Below are positions 9,146 through 17,592 of a DNA stretch of 64,000 nt, piece after piece; position 1 is the stretch's first letter; each line of letters starts with the position of its first letter. The notes under the pieces were generated by a model, which saw only the letters and a program-made list of their open reading frames with translations, was not told where the DNA came from and ran no database searches. The stretch spans positions 23,154 through 87,153 of the forward strand of contig JAIPDI010000021.1 in the NCBI GenBank assembly GCA_021737785.1. The letters are read 5' to 3'. Made by a program: the position numbers and the translations under genes. Origin of the DNA: Deltaproteobacteria bacterium (GTDB lineage: Bacteria; Desulfobacterota; DSM-4660; Desulfatiglandales; Desulfatiglandaceae).

Positions 9146-9982
9146 CTAAAGCTCCATCAATTGTCCGCCGGTCACATTGACGGCCTGGCCCGTGCAATAG
9201 GAAGAGGCATCCGATGCCAGGAACGCCACCAGACCGGCCACTTCTTCGGGAGTCCCGATCCGGCCGAGGGGGATGGTTTTACACATCTCTTTTTCTCTTT
9301 CCTCCACCGTCGTTCCGAAGACCCTGGCCTCCAGCCCAAACCGCCATTTCTCCAGATCGGTCATGATCTGTCCCGGACAAACGGCATTGACCCGTATGCC
9401 GGCCCCGGCCAGTTCCTTGGCCATGACCTTGGTCAGCATGATGACCCCGGCCTTTGCCACGGCATAGGCCCCGTTGAACAGGGGCGGCACCTTGCCGGCA
9501 CGGGAGGCCGTATTGATGATACTCGCCTTCCTCCCCATCATGAGGGGCAGCACGGCCCTTGAAACCCTGAAGACGCTGTGCAGGTTGATATCGATGGTCT
9601 TCATCCAGGCTGCTTCATCATAGGTGTGGACAGCGTTGGGCACGCCGAAAGAGGCCCCGGCATTATTGCACAGCACATCAACGTGATCAAACCGTTTCTT
9701 CACCTTTTCAACCATCCGGCCGATGGCCTCACTGTCCGTCAAGTCCACCTTAACGGCCAGGGCCGAGACCGAAAAGTCTTCCATGATTTCCTGCACAATC
9801 TCTTCCATTTCACCCTGAGTGCCGGTCTTCACCTGAGCTTCTTCGGCGTCATTTCGGCCGAGATCGGCCACCACCACATGAGCGCCGTTGGCCGCCAGTG
9901 CCCGCACAATCGCATAACCGATCCCGGTCCGCTTTCCGGCGCCCGTGACCAGTGCCGTCTTTCCTTTCAGATCTTCATACAT
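9146..9982 (-). CDS. SDR-family NAD(P)-dependent oxidoreductase
   Basis: 278 residues. Classical SDR features: TGAGKRTGIG nucleotide motif from residue 14, CNNAG near residue 105, the catalytic YAVAK, then PG with a typical MTDLEKW segment, and the C-terminal TGQAVNVTGGQ. A FabG-like 3-oxoacyl or polyol dehydrogenase type is likely, but the substrate is not predictable. It has an insertion after beta-4 (residues 40-60), longer than FabG. Start ATG 9982 follows GGGAG. It is the first gene of a minus-strand run with the ThDP enzyme and BASS carrier. Confidence 0.85.
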   Translation of the reverse strand: MYEDLKGKTALVTGAGKRTGIGYAIVRALAANGAHVVVADLGRNDAEEAQVKTGTQGEMEEIVQEIMEDFSVSALAVKVDLTDSEAIGRMVEKVKKRFDHVDVLCNNAGASFGVPNAVHTYDEAAWMKTIDINLHSVFRVSRAVLPLMMGRKASIINTASRAGKVPPLFNGAYAVAKAGVIMLTKVMAKELAGAGIRVNAVCPGQIMTDLEKWRFGLEARVFGTTVEEREKEMCKTIPLGRIGTPEEVAGLVAFLASDASSYCTGQAVNVTGGQLMEL

Positions 9983-10604
9983 ATCTGGCTCCCTGAGTAC
10001 CCCGCATAGAGGATATTGAATCTGGATATTCCCGGTGAACAATTGTCATGTTAAACTTGCTGTTTATATAATGATGCCCCGGTTGCGCAGCGTAGCCGTT
10101 CTGGCGTGAAAAAGGACAATTCCAAAAATCCCTGAATTCCACCTTAATTCGCGTTTGCTGATGGATACCCTATTTTTCACGACAGGTCAAAGAGAAATGG
10201 AAATCTTTATTTGCCTAAAGGCGGTCTGAGAAATTACATACCAAGAAATCACTGATACACCACCCGGGTCCTCATCAAATGCAGCAAGAAATGGCCGAAG
10301 GTTCGTTTTTCGCCCGTTCACTCAAAACAGGACATGAGAGTTACATGACATGTCCTTGGAATCCGGAGACCGCCATTTACGGATATCCGGTGCAGAAGGG
10401 GGGCCATTCTTCCCCTAAACAGAACCGCTTTTGCGCAATTTTTAAATTCGTTATGGAATCTATTCAAAGGACGAAGATCCTGTTGAGGGTTTTGCTGCCA
10501 AAAACGGTGACCACGCTTTTTTTCCTTGACAGGAAAACACAATTTTCCTATAGGTTTCCCTCAAACCAAATTTTCCATGAAAGGCCCAAATCTGGAGCCA
10601 TGAA
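9983..10604. other. 622-bp divergent intergenic region before the dsr operon
   Basis: It holds the putative dsr promoter near its right end (10526-10554). The open frame starting at 10279 lacks a plausible ribosome site and has no protein-like features, so I do not call it. I see no clear operator elsewhere in the gap. Confidence 0.5.
10526..10554 (+). promoter_or_regulatory. sigma-70-type promoter for the dsrMKJOP operon
   Basis: TTGACA at 10526-10531, a 17-nt spacer, then TATAGG at 10549-10554, ending 50 bp before the first ATG of the operon. The -35 is a perfect consensus and the spacing is optimal. Confidence 0.65.
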
Positions 10605-11144
10605 ATGAATCTAGAAAATCTCCCGTCAGCTAAAAGATCTAAAATCATCAAGAGATGGCAAGATGCCATCATCGCCTCATATCCCAAGGACAGTCAGGGA
10701 TTTTTTAAAAGAACAAAAAGCCAGTTCGCAAACCCCGTCGGATCCATCGTCGCAAAAGAGATTGAAACCCTGTTTGACGAAGTGGTCAAAGGAGACAATG
10801 CCGATAGGATAGCTTCCTCCCTCGATACGATTATCAGGGTCAGGGCGGTACAGGATTTCAGTCCCTCTCAGGCCGTTGCCTTTGTCCTTCAGTTGAAAGA
10901 TATTATTAAGGAAGAATTGGGAAATGAGCACTCCCCTGACATGCACGCGCTTGACAGGCAGATAGATGGGATTCTGCTGATGGCCTTTGATGTCTATTCG
11001 AAGTGCCGCCAGGAAATCTACGAGATCCGCGTCCATGAGGTGAAAAACCAGGTGGGGAAATTGTTGGAGAGAGCAAATCTCATTGTCGAGATCCCGGAGA
11101 CGGCGCCCGGGCTTCGAGATGACAATGCCGGGACATCTCTTTGA
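10605..11144 (+). CDS. RsbRD N-terminal-domain protein, first gene of dsr operon
   Basis: 179 residues, cytoplasmic, mostly helical. The pattern of a helical N-terminal segment (IIKRWQDAIIASYP), FANPVG, and a later DFSPSQAVAFVLQLKDIIKEEL matches the RsbRD N-terminal regulatory domain of stressosome-type proteins, here without a STAS domain. A gene of this kind commonly precedes dsrM in sulfate reducers. It is 22 bp from dsrM and shares the promoter upstream. The role is unknown; sensing of redox or ligand state to modulate the complex is an inference. GGAG lies 6-7 nt before the ATG. Confidence 0.75.
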   Translation: MNLENLPSAKRSKIIKRWQDAIIASYPKDSQGFFKRTKSQFANPVGSIVAKEIETLFDEVVKGDNADRIASSLDTIIRVRAVQDFSPSQAVAFVLQLKDIIKEELGNEHSPDMHALDRQIDGILLMAFDVYSKCRQEIYEIRVHEVKNQVGKLLERANLIVEIPETAPGLRDDNAGTSL

Positions 11145-11166
11145 AATTGAAATGAGGTAATAGTCT

Positions 11167-12237
11167 ATGAATTTCTTTCTGAGCATTATTGTTTCTTCCT
11201 TGGCGGTGTTGGTGGTTGTTGCAATTCCCTGGATAGGCGTCGGGGCATTGGATCTACGTGTCCTTTTCGGCATCGTCATCCCCTATGCGGCCATGGCCAC
11301 CTTTTTTGTGGGGATTGTGGTCCGGGTCATTGACTGGGGCCGGTCGCCCGTTCCGTTCAGGATTCCGACCACTGCGGGGCAGGAATGGTCTTTTCCCTGG
11401 ATCAAGAGAAATCCGGTCGACAACCCGAAGGGCCTGGGCGGGGTGATTGTGAGGATGCTCTTCGAGGTGCTGACCTTCCGTTCTCTCTTCCGAAATACCC
11501 GGCTCGAATACCGGAGAGTCGATGGTGTTCCCAAGATCGACTATGAATGGGAGAAGTGGCTCTGGCTGGCTGCCATCCTGTTTCATTATTCTTTTTTGGT
11601 CATTTTCATCAGGCACTTCAGGTTTTTTATGGAACCGGTCCCGGGTTTCGTGACGCTCCTCCAGAACCTTGATGGGTTTATGCAGATGGGCGCGGCGCCG
11701 TTCAACGGCTTTGGACTCCCCGGAGTATATCTGACGGATATGCTCCTCATGGCTGCGGTGACATGGCTCCTGGTGAGACGGATTCTCTATTCCCAGATGC
11801 GCTATATTTCCCTCCCTTCCGACTATTTTCCCCTCTTTCTGATCCTTTCCCTCGGTTTTAGCGGCATGCTTATGCGCTATCTGTTCAGGGTGGACGTAAC
11901 CAAGGTAAAGGAACTCGCCATCGGCCTGTTCAAATTCTCCCCGACCGTCCCTGAAGGGATCGGGGTTATTTTTTTTATACACCTGTTCATCCTGTGTGTG
12001 TTAATCGCCTATTTTCCGTTCAGCAAACTGATGCATTTAGCCGGAGTATTTCTCAGCCCGACAAGAAATCTTTCCAATAACAGCCGGTTTGTCAGGCATG
12101 TGAATCCCTGGAGTTATCCTGTACCGACCCATACCTATGAGGAATACGAAGATGAGTTCAGAGAGCATATGATTGAGGCCGGTTTGCCCGTAGAAAAAGG
12201 GGCCGACGCAACAGCAGGATCAGAAGAAAAGGAGTAA
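11167..12237 (+). CDS. dsrM: DsrM, membrane cytochrome b subunit of DsrMKJOP
   Basis: 356 residues with about six membrane helices, related to the NarI cytochrome b family that binds two b haems and handles menaquinol. Paired histidines occur in helices (FHYSFLVIFIRHFRFF; FIHLFILCVLIAYFPFSKLMHLAG). In the DsrMKJOP complex it sits in the inner membrane and passes electrons between the quinone pool and the cytoplasmic DsrK. The C-terminal tail (HVNPWSYPVPTHTYEEYEDEFREHM) is cytoplasmic. dsrK begins 2 bp after its stop, so the genes are co-translated. Confidence 0.95.
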   Translation: MNFFLSIIVSSLAVLVVVAIPWIGVGALDLRVLFGIVIPYAAMATFFVGIVVRVIDWGRSPVPFRIPTTAGQEWSFPWIKRNPVDNPKGLGGVIVRMLFEVLTFRSLFRNTRLEYRRVDGVPKIDYEWEKWLWLAAILFHYSFLVIFIRHFRFFMEPVPGFVTLLQNLDGFMQMGAAPFNGFGLPGVYLTDMLLMAAVTWLLVRRILYSQMRYISLPSDYFPLFLILSLGFSGMLMRYLFRVDVTKVKELAIGLFKFSPTVPEGIGVIFFIHLFILCVLIAYFPFSKLMHLAGVFLSPTRNLSNNSRFVRHVNPWSYPVPTHTYEEYEDEFREHMIEAGLPVEKGADATAGSEEKE

Positions 12238-12239
12238 CC

Positions 12240-13871
12240 ATGGCAACTACCCCAAAACCGGAAGAAACCGCGAAGATAGATCACCGGTCGCCGTTATTTG
12301 AAAAGGGCTGGATGGATAAGCCGGCGGAACCGAAACCAGGCATCTTTTGCTATGGGTCCAAGCCGAAGAACCTCGAATATGTCGGGATGCCTTTTCCCAA
12401 GGAGTGGAATCCCGCAGATGAGGACTGGCAGTTGCCTGAAAACTGGAAGGAGATTATCGAGGAGGGCTTCAAGGATCGCCTGGACCGGTTTAGATCGCTC
12501 AAGCTCTTTATGGATATCTGCGTCAGGTGCGGTGCCTGCGCCGACAAGTGCCATTTTTTTATCGGTTCGGGCGATCCCAAGAATATGCCGGTGTTGAGAG
12601 CGGAACTCCTCAGGTCGGTTTACCGGAAAAAGTTCACGACCGGCGGGAAACTCTTAGGCAAATTCGGCGGCGGCCGGGAGTTGACCGAAGATGTCCTCAA
12701 AGAGTGGTGGTACTATCTGTACCAGTGTTCCGAATGCCGGCGCTGCTCTCTCTTCTGCCCCTATGGGATTGATACTGCCGAGGTGACCATCCTTGGCAGG
12801 GAACTGACAAATCTCCTGGGCCTCAACACCGACTGGATCGCCGCGCCTGTGGCCAACTGCTACCGGACCGGAAACCATCTGGGGATCCAGCCCCATGCCT
12901 ATAAGGATATGCTGGATTTTTTCACCGATGAAATCGAGGACATCACCGGGATCCGGATGGAGCAGGACATGAACCGTAAAGGCGCCGAGATCCTCTTTGT
13001 GACGCCTTCGGGCGATGTTTTCGCCGACCCGGGGACCTACACCTGCATGGGCTACATGATGCTCTTTCATTACCTGAAATCCCTTGGTCTGGATATCACC
13101 TGGAGTACCTACGCGTCGGAAGGGGGCAACTTCGGCTATTTCACCTCCCATGAGATGGCCAAACGGCTCAATGCCAAGATGTACGCCGAGGCCAAGCGCC
13201 TGGGGGTCAAATGGATACTGGGCGGTGAATGCGGACATATGTGGCGCGTCCTGAATCAGTATATGGATACCTTCAACGGTCCTCCCGATTTTCTGGAAGA
13301 ACCGGTCTCGCCCCTGACCGGCACCAAATTCGAAAATGCAAAAGCCACCAAGATGGTCCACCTTGTGGAGTTTACAGCGGATCTCATAAAACACAACAAG
13401 CTCAAACTGGACCCGAGCCGGAACGACAATCTGGTGGTGACATTCCACGATTCCTGCAACACGGCCAGAGGGATGGGATTTTTCGAAGAACCGAGATACG
13501 TGATTAAGAGCGTGTGCAATCATTTCTATGAGATGCCGTCCGAGACCATCCGGGAACAGACCTTCTGCTGCGGGAGCGGTTCCGGGCTCAATGCGGGTGA
13601 AGACATGGAACTGCGGATGCGCGGGGGCCTTCCCCGGGCCAATGCGGTGAAATATGTACACGAAAAACATGGGGTGAATATGCTGTCGTGCATATGCGCC
13701 ATTGACAGGGCGGTATTTCCGGATCTGTTGCGGTACTGGGTGCCCGGCGTAGAGGTCACCGGGGTGCATGAGATGGTTGCCAATGCCCTGGTATTCGAGG
13801 GGGAACAGAAGCGAACCACGGATCTGCGTGGGGAACCTCTCCCAGGAATGGAGGATGAAGAGGATGTATGA
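12240..13871 (+). CDS. dsrK: DsrK, HdrD-like iron-sulfur subunit of DsrMKJOP
   Basis: 543 residues, cytoplasmic, no signal. Two [4Fe-4S] ferredoxin motifs appear: CVRCGACADKC near residue 97 and CSECRRCSLFCPYG near 165. The C-terminal half carries the CCG-type domain of heterodisulfide reductases: FHDSCNTARG and TFCCGSGSGLNAG, with a later CICAID. Such domains bind a non-cubane cluster that acts on disulfides, and DsrK is proposed to reduce the DsrC trisulfide made by sulfite reductase. It lies between dsrM and dsrJ and overlaps dsrJ by 8 nt. Confidence 0.95.
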   Translation: MATTPKPEETAKIDHRSPLFEKGWMDKPAEPKPGIFCYGSKPKNLEYVGMPFPKEWNPADEDWQLPENWKEIIEEGFKDRLDRFRSLKLFMDICVRCGACADKCHFFIGSGDPKNMPVLRAELLRSVYRKKFTTGGKLLGKFGGGRELTEDVLKEWWYYLYQCSECRRCSLFCPYGIDTAEVTILGRELTNLLGLNTDWIAAPVANCYRTGNHLGIQPHAYKDMLDFFTDEIEDITGIRMEQDMNRKGAEILFVTPSGDVFADPGTYTCMGYMMLFHYLKSLGLDITWSTYASEGGNFGYFTSHEMAKRLNAKMYAEAKRLGVKWILGGECGHMWRVLNQYMDTFNGPPDFLEEPVSPLTGTKFENAKATKMVHLVEFTADLIKHNKLKLDPSRNDNLVVTFHDSCNTARGMGFFEEPRYVIKSVCNHFYEMPSETIREQTFCCGSGSGLNAGEDMELRMRGGLPRANAVKYVHEKHGVNMLSCICAIDRAVFPDLLRYWVPGVEVTGVHEMVANALVFEGEQKRTTDLRGEPLPGMEDEEDV

Positions 13872-14250
13872 TGGCGGTAAGATTATTGTCGGCCTGATCA
13901 TCGGTCTTGGTCTGTTGCTCTCCCCTTTCTTTTACAATGCAGGGAAGGCGGCCAAGGCCCCGGTCCCGGAGTTGACACCAAAGGCGAAGGAGGCCAAGGC
14001 ATGTGTGGCGCCTGTGACCTATATGAGGGAGTCCCACTTTACCCTGCTGGATGAGTGGCGGCACACGGTGGTCCGCGATGGGGAGCGGTACTACAGGTCG
14101 CCTGACGGAAAGCGATATTATAAGAGCCTTCAGACCACCTGCCTGGAGTGCCATTCAAACTACTCCAAATTTTGTCTGCAGTGCCACAACTATGTGGATG
14201 TGGACCCCTATTGCTGGGACTGCCATATTCAGCCGGAGGAGAAAAAGTAA
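13864..14250 (+). CDS. dsrJ: DsrJ, membrane-anchored trihaem cytochrome c
   Basis: 128 residues. An uncleaved N-terminal membrane anchor (residues 7-25) is followed by a periplasmic domain with three CxxCH haem sites: CLECH, CLQCH and CWDCH, all in the last 40 residues. This matches DsrJ, whose haems include unusual ligation. I chose ATG 13864, where GGAGG lies 9 nt upstream inside the end of dsrK; an ATG 9 nt earlier is immediately adjacent to that Shine-Dalgarno and so less likely. The stop overlaps dsrO (TAATG). Confidence 0.93.
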   Translation: MYDGGKIIVGLIIGLGLLLSPFFYNAGKAAKAPVPELTPKAKEAKACVAPVTYMRESHFTLLDEWRHTVVRDGERYYRSPDGKRYYKSLQTTCLECHSNYSKFCLQCHNYVDVDPYCWDCHIQPEEKK

Positions 14251-15071
14251 TGGGCGTAGACAGAAGAGAATTCCTCAAGATTGCCGGAATGGCCGCCCTG
14301 TTCGGCCTTGGAGGTAAGGCGGCTGTTGATATATTCGCCCCCGGGGAAGTGGAAGCCTCCATGGAGGGCATTCCGCTGACCCAGGGAACCCGGTGGGCCA
14401 TGGTCATTGACATCCGCAAATGTCTTGAAAAGCAGGCCCAGGAGAAAGACGGGTGCAAGGCCTGCATGGATGCCTGTCATCGGGTACACAATGTTCCCGA
14501 CTGGGGAAATCCGAAGCATGCCATCAAATGGATCTGGCAGGAGTCCTTTGAACATTCGTTTCCGAATCAACCCAATCCGTATATCACGGAAGGGTTGAAG
14601 CACCAGCCGGTGATATTGCTATGCAACCACTGTTTCAATCCACCGTGCGTGAGGGTCTGTCCCACAAAGGCGACCTTCAAGAGAGAAGAGGACGGCATCG
14701 TCTGCATGGATATGCACAGGTGCATCGGATGCCGGTTCTGTATGGCGGCCTGTCCGTTCGGTGCCAGAAGCTTCAACTGGGGAGATCCCAGAAAGGCACC
14801 CAAGGAGTTGAATCCCGAGTTTCCGACCAACAGGGACTATCCGGAGAGGTCCATGGGCGTGGTCGAGAAGTGCGATTTCTGCGTGGAACGGATTGCGAGA
14901 GGCGAACTGCCGGCATGTGTGGAGGCCTGCGACAAGATCAAGGCGCATGCCATGACGTTCGGAGACCTGGCCGATCCGGAGTCAAACGTGAGAAAGCTGC
15001 TCAGGGAACATTATACGATCCGGCGCAAGGCCGAGCTGGGCACCGAACCTAATATATTCTATATCGTATGA
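14250..15071 (+). CDS. dsrO: DsrO, periplasmic ferredoxin-like subunit of DsrMKJOP
   Basis: 273 residues. The Tat signal RREFLKIAG begins at residue 5, so the folded protein is exported. Four cysteine clusters of the FdnH/HybA type follow: CKACMDACH, CNHCFNPPC, CIGCRFCMAAC and CDFCVERI, accommodating several [4Fe-4S] clusters. It links periplasmic DsrJ with membrane DsrP. ATG 14250 overlaps the dsrJ stop by 1 nt and is supported by the Tat signal directly after it. dsrP follows within 8 bp. Confidence 0.94.
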   Translation: MGVDRREFLKIAGMAALFGLGGKAAVDIFAPGEVEASMEGIPLTQGTRWAMVIDIRKCLEKQAQEKDGCKACMDACHRVHNVPDWGNPKHAIKWIWQESFEHSFPNQPNPYITEGLKHQPVILLCNHCFNPPCVRVCPTKATFKREEDGIVCMDMHRCIGCRFCMAACPFGARSFNWGDPRKAPKELNPEFPTNRDYPERSMGVVEKCDFCVERIARGELPACVEACDKIKAHAMTFGDLADPESNVRKLLREHYTIRRKAELGTEPNIFYIV

Positions 15072-15078
15072 GGTGATT

Positions 15079-16239
15079 ATGCTTGACAGGGCACTGAAAG
15101 GAAGTCAGGGATACTGGGGGTGGCTCGTTTTTCTCCTTGTGTTGATGGGGATAGGTACGGGATGCTGGTTCTATCAGTTTTTTGAAGGCCTCAAGGTAAC
15201 CGGGATGAGCAGGGATGTGTCGTGGGGGCTCTACATTGGCCAACTCACCTATTTTGTTGGCGTAGCGGCCTCCGGGGTCATGGTCGTCTTGCCATATTAC
15301 CTCCATGATTACAAGGCGTTCGGCAGGATCACGATCTTGGGTGAATTCCTGGCAGTGTCGGCCATTATCATGTGCCTGTTGTTCGTGTTTGTGGACCTGG
15401 GAAATCCGGTCCGGATCATGAACGTGATCCTCTATCCCACGCCCAATTCCATCCTCTTTTGGGATATGATCGTCCTGAACGTCTATATGCTCCTCAACCT
15501 TGTCATCGGGTGGAATGTCCTGGCCGCAGAGCGGAAAGGGATCCACTACCAGAAATGGATCAAGGTCCTGATCTATATCTCCATTCCCTGGGCCTTCAGC
15601 ATCCATACGGTGACGGCATTTCTGTATGCCGGTCTTCCGGGGAGACATTACTGGCTGACCTCTATCATGGCCGCCCGCTTTCTCTCATCGGCGTTTTGCG
15701 CAGGTCCTGCGCTTTTGATCTTGCTGTGCCTTATTGTCAGGAAGGTTACAAAATTTGATCCGGGAAAAGAACAGATTCGAACCCTGGCCGGTATTGTAAC
15801 CTATGCCATGCTGATCAATGTCTTCTTTTTCCTCCTGGAACTCTTTACGGCATTTTACAGCCAGATCCCCGGGCATATGCACCCGATTGTCTTTCTCTTC
15901 AAGGGACTGGAAGGGGTCGGCAACCTGGCGCCATGGATGTGGGCGGCAGCCGTATTCGCGGTCATCTCCCTCATCCTGCTGGTGGTCCCTGCGACCCGCA
16001 GGAACGAGGGGACGCTCGCCGTGGCCTGCGCCGTGCTGATTGCAGCCACCTGGATCGACAAGGGACTGGGCCTCATCGTCGCCGGTTTTACGCCCAACCC
16101 TTTCCACACGGTTACGGAATACTGGCCCACAACGCCGGAGGTTCTGATTACCATTGGGGTCCTGGCAACGGGCTTTTTTGTGTTGACCATTTTGTACAAG
16201 GTCGCGACCTCCGTGAAAACGGAAGTGGCCGCATCATAA
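15079..16239 (+). CDS. dsrP: DsrP, NrfD-family quinone-interacting membrane subunit
   Basis: 386 residues with about ten membrane helices and no cofactor motifs, as expected for the NrfD/PsrC family that exchanges electrons with the quinone pool without haem. Recognisable segments include SRDVSWGLYIGQLTYFVGVAASGVM-like helix 2 and LGLIVAGFTPNPF near the C-terminus. I chose ATG 15079 because GAGGTGATT directly precedes it; the GTG two codons earlier overlaps that site. It closes the operon, and a strong terminator lies 26 bp downstream. Confidence 0.94.
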   Translation: MLDRALKGSQGYWGWLVFLLVLMGIGTGCWFYQFFEGLKVTGMSRDVSWGLYIGQLTYFVGVAASGVMVVLPYYLHDYKAFGRITILGEFLAVSAIIMCLLFVFVDLGNPVRIMNVILYPTPNSILFWDMIVLNVYMLLNLVIGWNVLAAERKGIHYQKWIKVLIYISIPWAFSIHTVTAFLYAGLPGRHYWLTSIMAARFLSSAFCAGPALLILLCLIVRKVTKFDPGKEQIRTLAGIVTYAMLINVFFFLLELFTAFYSQIPGHMHPIVFLFKGLEGVGNLAPWMWAAAVFAVISLILLVVPATRRNEGTLAVACAVLIAATWIDKGLGLIVAGFTPNPFHTVTEYWPTTPEVLITIGVLATGFFVLTILYKVATSVKTEVAAS

Positions 16240-16264
16240 CCGATCAAGAGGACGTTCTAACCTT

Positions 16265-16300
16265 GGGGCCGATTCGGAGATGTAATCGGCCCTTTTATTT
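16265..16300 (+). terminator. rho-independent terminator of dsrMKJOP
   Basis: GGGCCGATT pairs with AATCGGCCC across a 9-nt loop and is followed by TTTTATTT, 26 bp after the dsrP stop. Confidence 0.9.
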
Positions 16301-16374
16301 GAGAGGTCTTTTCAATAGGATCTGGCAGGGCTTAAAAAAGGCACATAAAAGGGCCCTATCCAAAGTAAAAAAGC

Positions 16375-16403
16375 TTGACAGTCAAAATTTTGTCTGTTAA
16401 GTA
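16375..16403 (+). promoter_or_regulatory. possible promoter for the ferredoxin gene
   Basis: A perfect TTGACA at 16375-16380 lies about 125 bp before the ferredoxin start. The expected -10 position (TAAGTA) is a poor match, so this is tentative. Confidence 0.35.
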
Positions 16404-16506
16404 ACCGCTGGTTCGTGAAGAATGGGTAAGGAGATCCTGTCTTGAGGCGTCCGCCAACAGGCACTAATTTGAGGATTTTTAATTATCATTCAGGAGGTTA
16501 AGACAT

Positions 16507-16695
16507 ATGGGCTACGAAGTTGTGGTGGATCCGGAGAAGTGTGAAGGATGTGAGGAATGCGTTGAGGTCTGTCCGGTGGATGTCTATGAAATCATAGATG
16601 ACAAATCCGTGCCGGTCAATGCGGAAGAGTGTCTGGGATGTGAAAGCTGTATAGAGGTATGCGAACACGATGCCATTACTGTGACCGAAGTATAG
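16507..16695 (+). CDS. 2[4Fe-4S] ferredoxin
   Basis: 62 residues, acidic and cytoplasmic. Two perfect cluster motifs occur, CEGCEECVEVCP and CLGCESCIEVCE, typical of clostridial-type low-potential ferredoxins. An excellent AGGAGG precedes the ATG by about 9 nt. It is separated from the dsr operon by a terminator and has its own terminator, so it is a single-gene unit. It could supply electrons to cytoplasmic oxidoreductases such as those of sulfate reduction; the partner is unknown. Confidence 0.95.
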   Translation: MGYEVVVDPEKCEGCEECVEVCPVDVYEIIDDKSVPVNAEECLGCESCIEVCEHDAITVTEV

Positions 16696-16718
16696 ACCGT
16701 TTTCCGAGGCAGTATTCG

Positions 16719-16764
16719 AGGCGTGGTCTTATCCAATCTACCGGATGAGGCCACGCCTTTTTTT
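16719..16764 (+). terminator. terminator after ferredoxin
   Basis: AGGCGTGG pairs with CCACGCCT, with a further TATCC/GGATG inner pairing, followed by seven T. It lies 23 bp after the ferredoxin stop. Confidence 0.9.
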
Positions 16765-16781
16765 GTACGTCGGAAGGAAAC

Positions 16782-16815
16782 AAAAAAGCCGCACCCGGTG
16801 GGGCGGCTTTTTTTT
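16782..16815 (-). terminator. bidirectional terminator, serves cytochrome c3 gene
   Basis: A short GC stem (GCCGC.CC / GG.GCGGC) is bordered by six A on the left and eight T on the right, so it can stop transcription from either side. It lies just beyond the 3' end of the minus-strand cytochrome c3 gene. Confidence 0.8.
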
Positions 16816-16838
16816 AAGGCCATCAAACATCGAGGCAC

Positions 16839-17249
16839 CTATTTTGCCTTTGCCTCGTGGCAGTCGTTACATTTCTTAAAAGGACCGGTGGGTTTGCCTT
16901 CCTCGGCTAATGCCTTATGGCAGTCTTTGCAGTTTGAGTGATAGGCAAGGTTCAGCTTCTTCACCTTTCCTTCTGTTTTATCAGCATCATGGCACTCGCT
17001 GCATTTCTGTACCGGATCCCCTTCCTTCCACACATTCTTGCCGTCTTTGTACACATGGTGGCAATCTGTGCAGGCAGCTTTGTAATCCTCGCTGTGCTTT
17101 TTGTGCGTGAATTTAACAGGACCTTTTATATCCTTTGCGTAGCTCTTGTCGTCGAGCATCAGCTCATCAGGCACATCACCGGCTACAAGGACGCCCACAG
17201 AGAGGAACAGAAAACCTGAAAGTAAAGCGGCTAAAAGCTTCTTATTCAT
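16839..17249 (-). CDS. periplasmic tetrahaem cytochrome c3 (class III)
   Basis: 136 residues with an N-terminal signal peptide (hydrophobic residues 5-20, cleavage near VLVAGD). Four haem-binding motifs CTDCH, CSECH, CKDCH and CNDCH, and extra histidines (FTHKKHSEDY), match type I cytochrome c3, the periplasmic electron hub of sulfate reducers. Lysines around the fourth haem are abundant, as in TpI-c3, which docks hydrogenase and formate dehydrogenase, both encoded nearby. ATG 17249 is preferred: AAGGAGG lies 11 nt upstream, while an in-frame GTG four codons earlier overlaps that site. It is probably transcribed alone. Confidence 0.93.
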   Translation of the reverse strand: MNKKLLAALLSGFLFLSVGVLVAGDVPDELMLDDKSYAKDIKGPVKFTHKKHSEDYKAACTDCHHVYKDGKNVWKEGDPVQKCSECHDADKTEGKVKKLNLAYHSNCKDCHKALAEEGKPTGPFKKCNDCHEAKAK

Positions 17250-17307
17250 CGACGTTGTCACCTCCTTTTTGTCTATTTATAAAATTTTCCATTGGCCCCC
17301 CACAACC

Positions 17308-17321
17308 TTGATCAAGATCAT
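17308..17321. promoter_or_regulatory. FNR/CRP-type half-palindrome upstream of cytochrome c3
   Basis: TTGATCAAGATCAT differs by one base from the FNR-box form TTGAT-N4-ATCAA and lies 59-72 bp before the cytochrome start codon, a normal activator position. No regulator is encoded in the window. Confidence 0.35.
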
Positions 17322-17358
17322 AGTAAAATAGCACCACAGATGTCAAGAAAATATCTCG

Positions 17359-17592
17359 CTAACCGGGCTCACCATCCATGAAGGATACCAGTTCCCGGAG
17401 CACCTTCAAGGATTCGTTGGCCTCCGCCTCATCGATTTTGTGGATGGCAAAGCCCGCATGGACAATCACGTAATCCCCTACCCGGGCGTCTTCGAGAAGG
17501 AGCAGACTCACTTCCCTCCGGGCGCCTTCCATGTCGATGGTCGCCATCCGGTCATCTATCCTGGTGATCCTCGCCGGGATGGCTAAGCACAT
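17359..17592 (-). CDS. hypC: HypC, [NiFe] hydrogenase maturation chaperone
   Basis: 77 residues, full length for the HypC/HupF/HybG family. The obligatory N-terminal MCLAIPARI motif is present, with Cys2 that carries the Fe(CN)2CO unit together with HypD; GDYVIVHAGFAIHKID in the middle is also diagnostic. It overlaps the maturation protease gene by 10 nt and so is translationally coupled to it. The other hyp genes (hypA, B, D, E, F) are not in the window. Confidence 0.96.
   Translation of the reverse strand: MCLAIPARITRIDDRMATIDMEGARREVSLLLLEDARVGDYVIVHAGFAIHKIDEAEANESLKVLRELVSFMDGEPG

Noticed and set aside
10279..10608. Possible gene in the dsr upstream region
   Set aside because: No ribosome site, overlaps the promoter and the start of the next gene, and the composition is not protein-like.
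12654..13901. 415-codon open frame antisense to dsrK
   Set aside because: It mirrors codon bias of dsrK, has no ribosome site or domain, and is a shadow frame.
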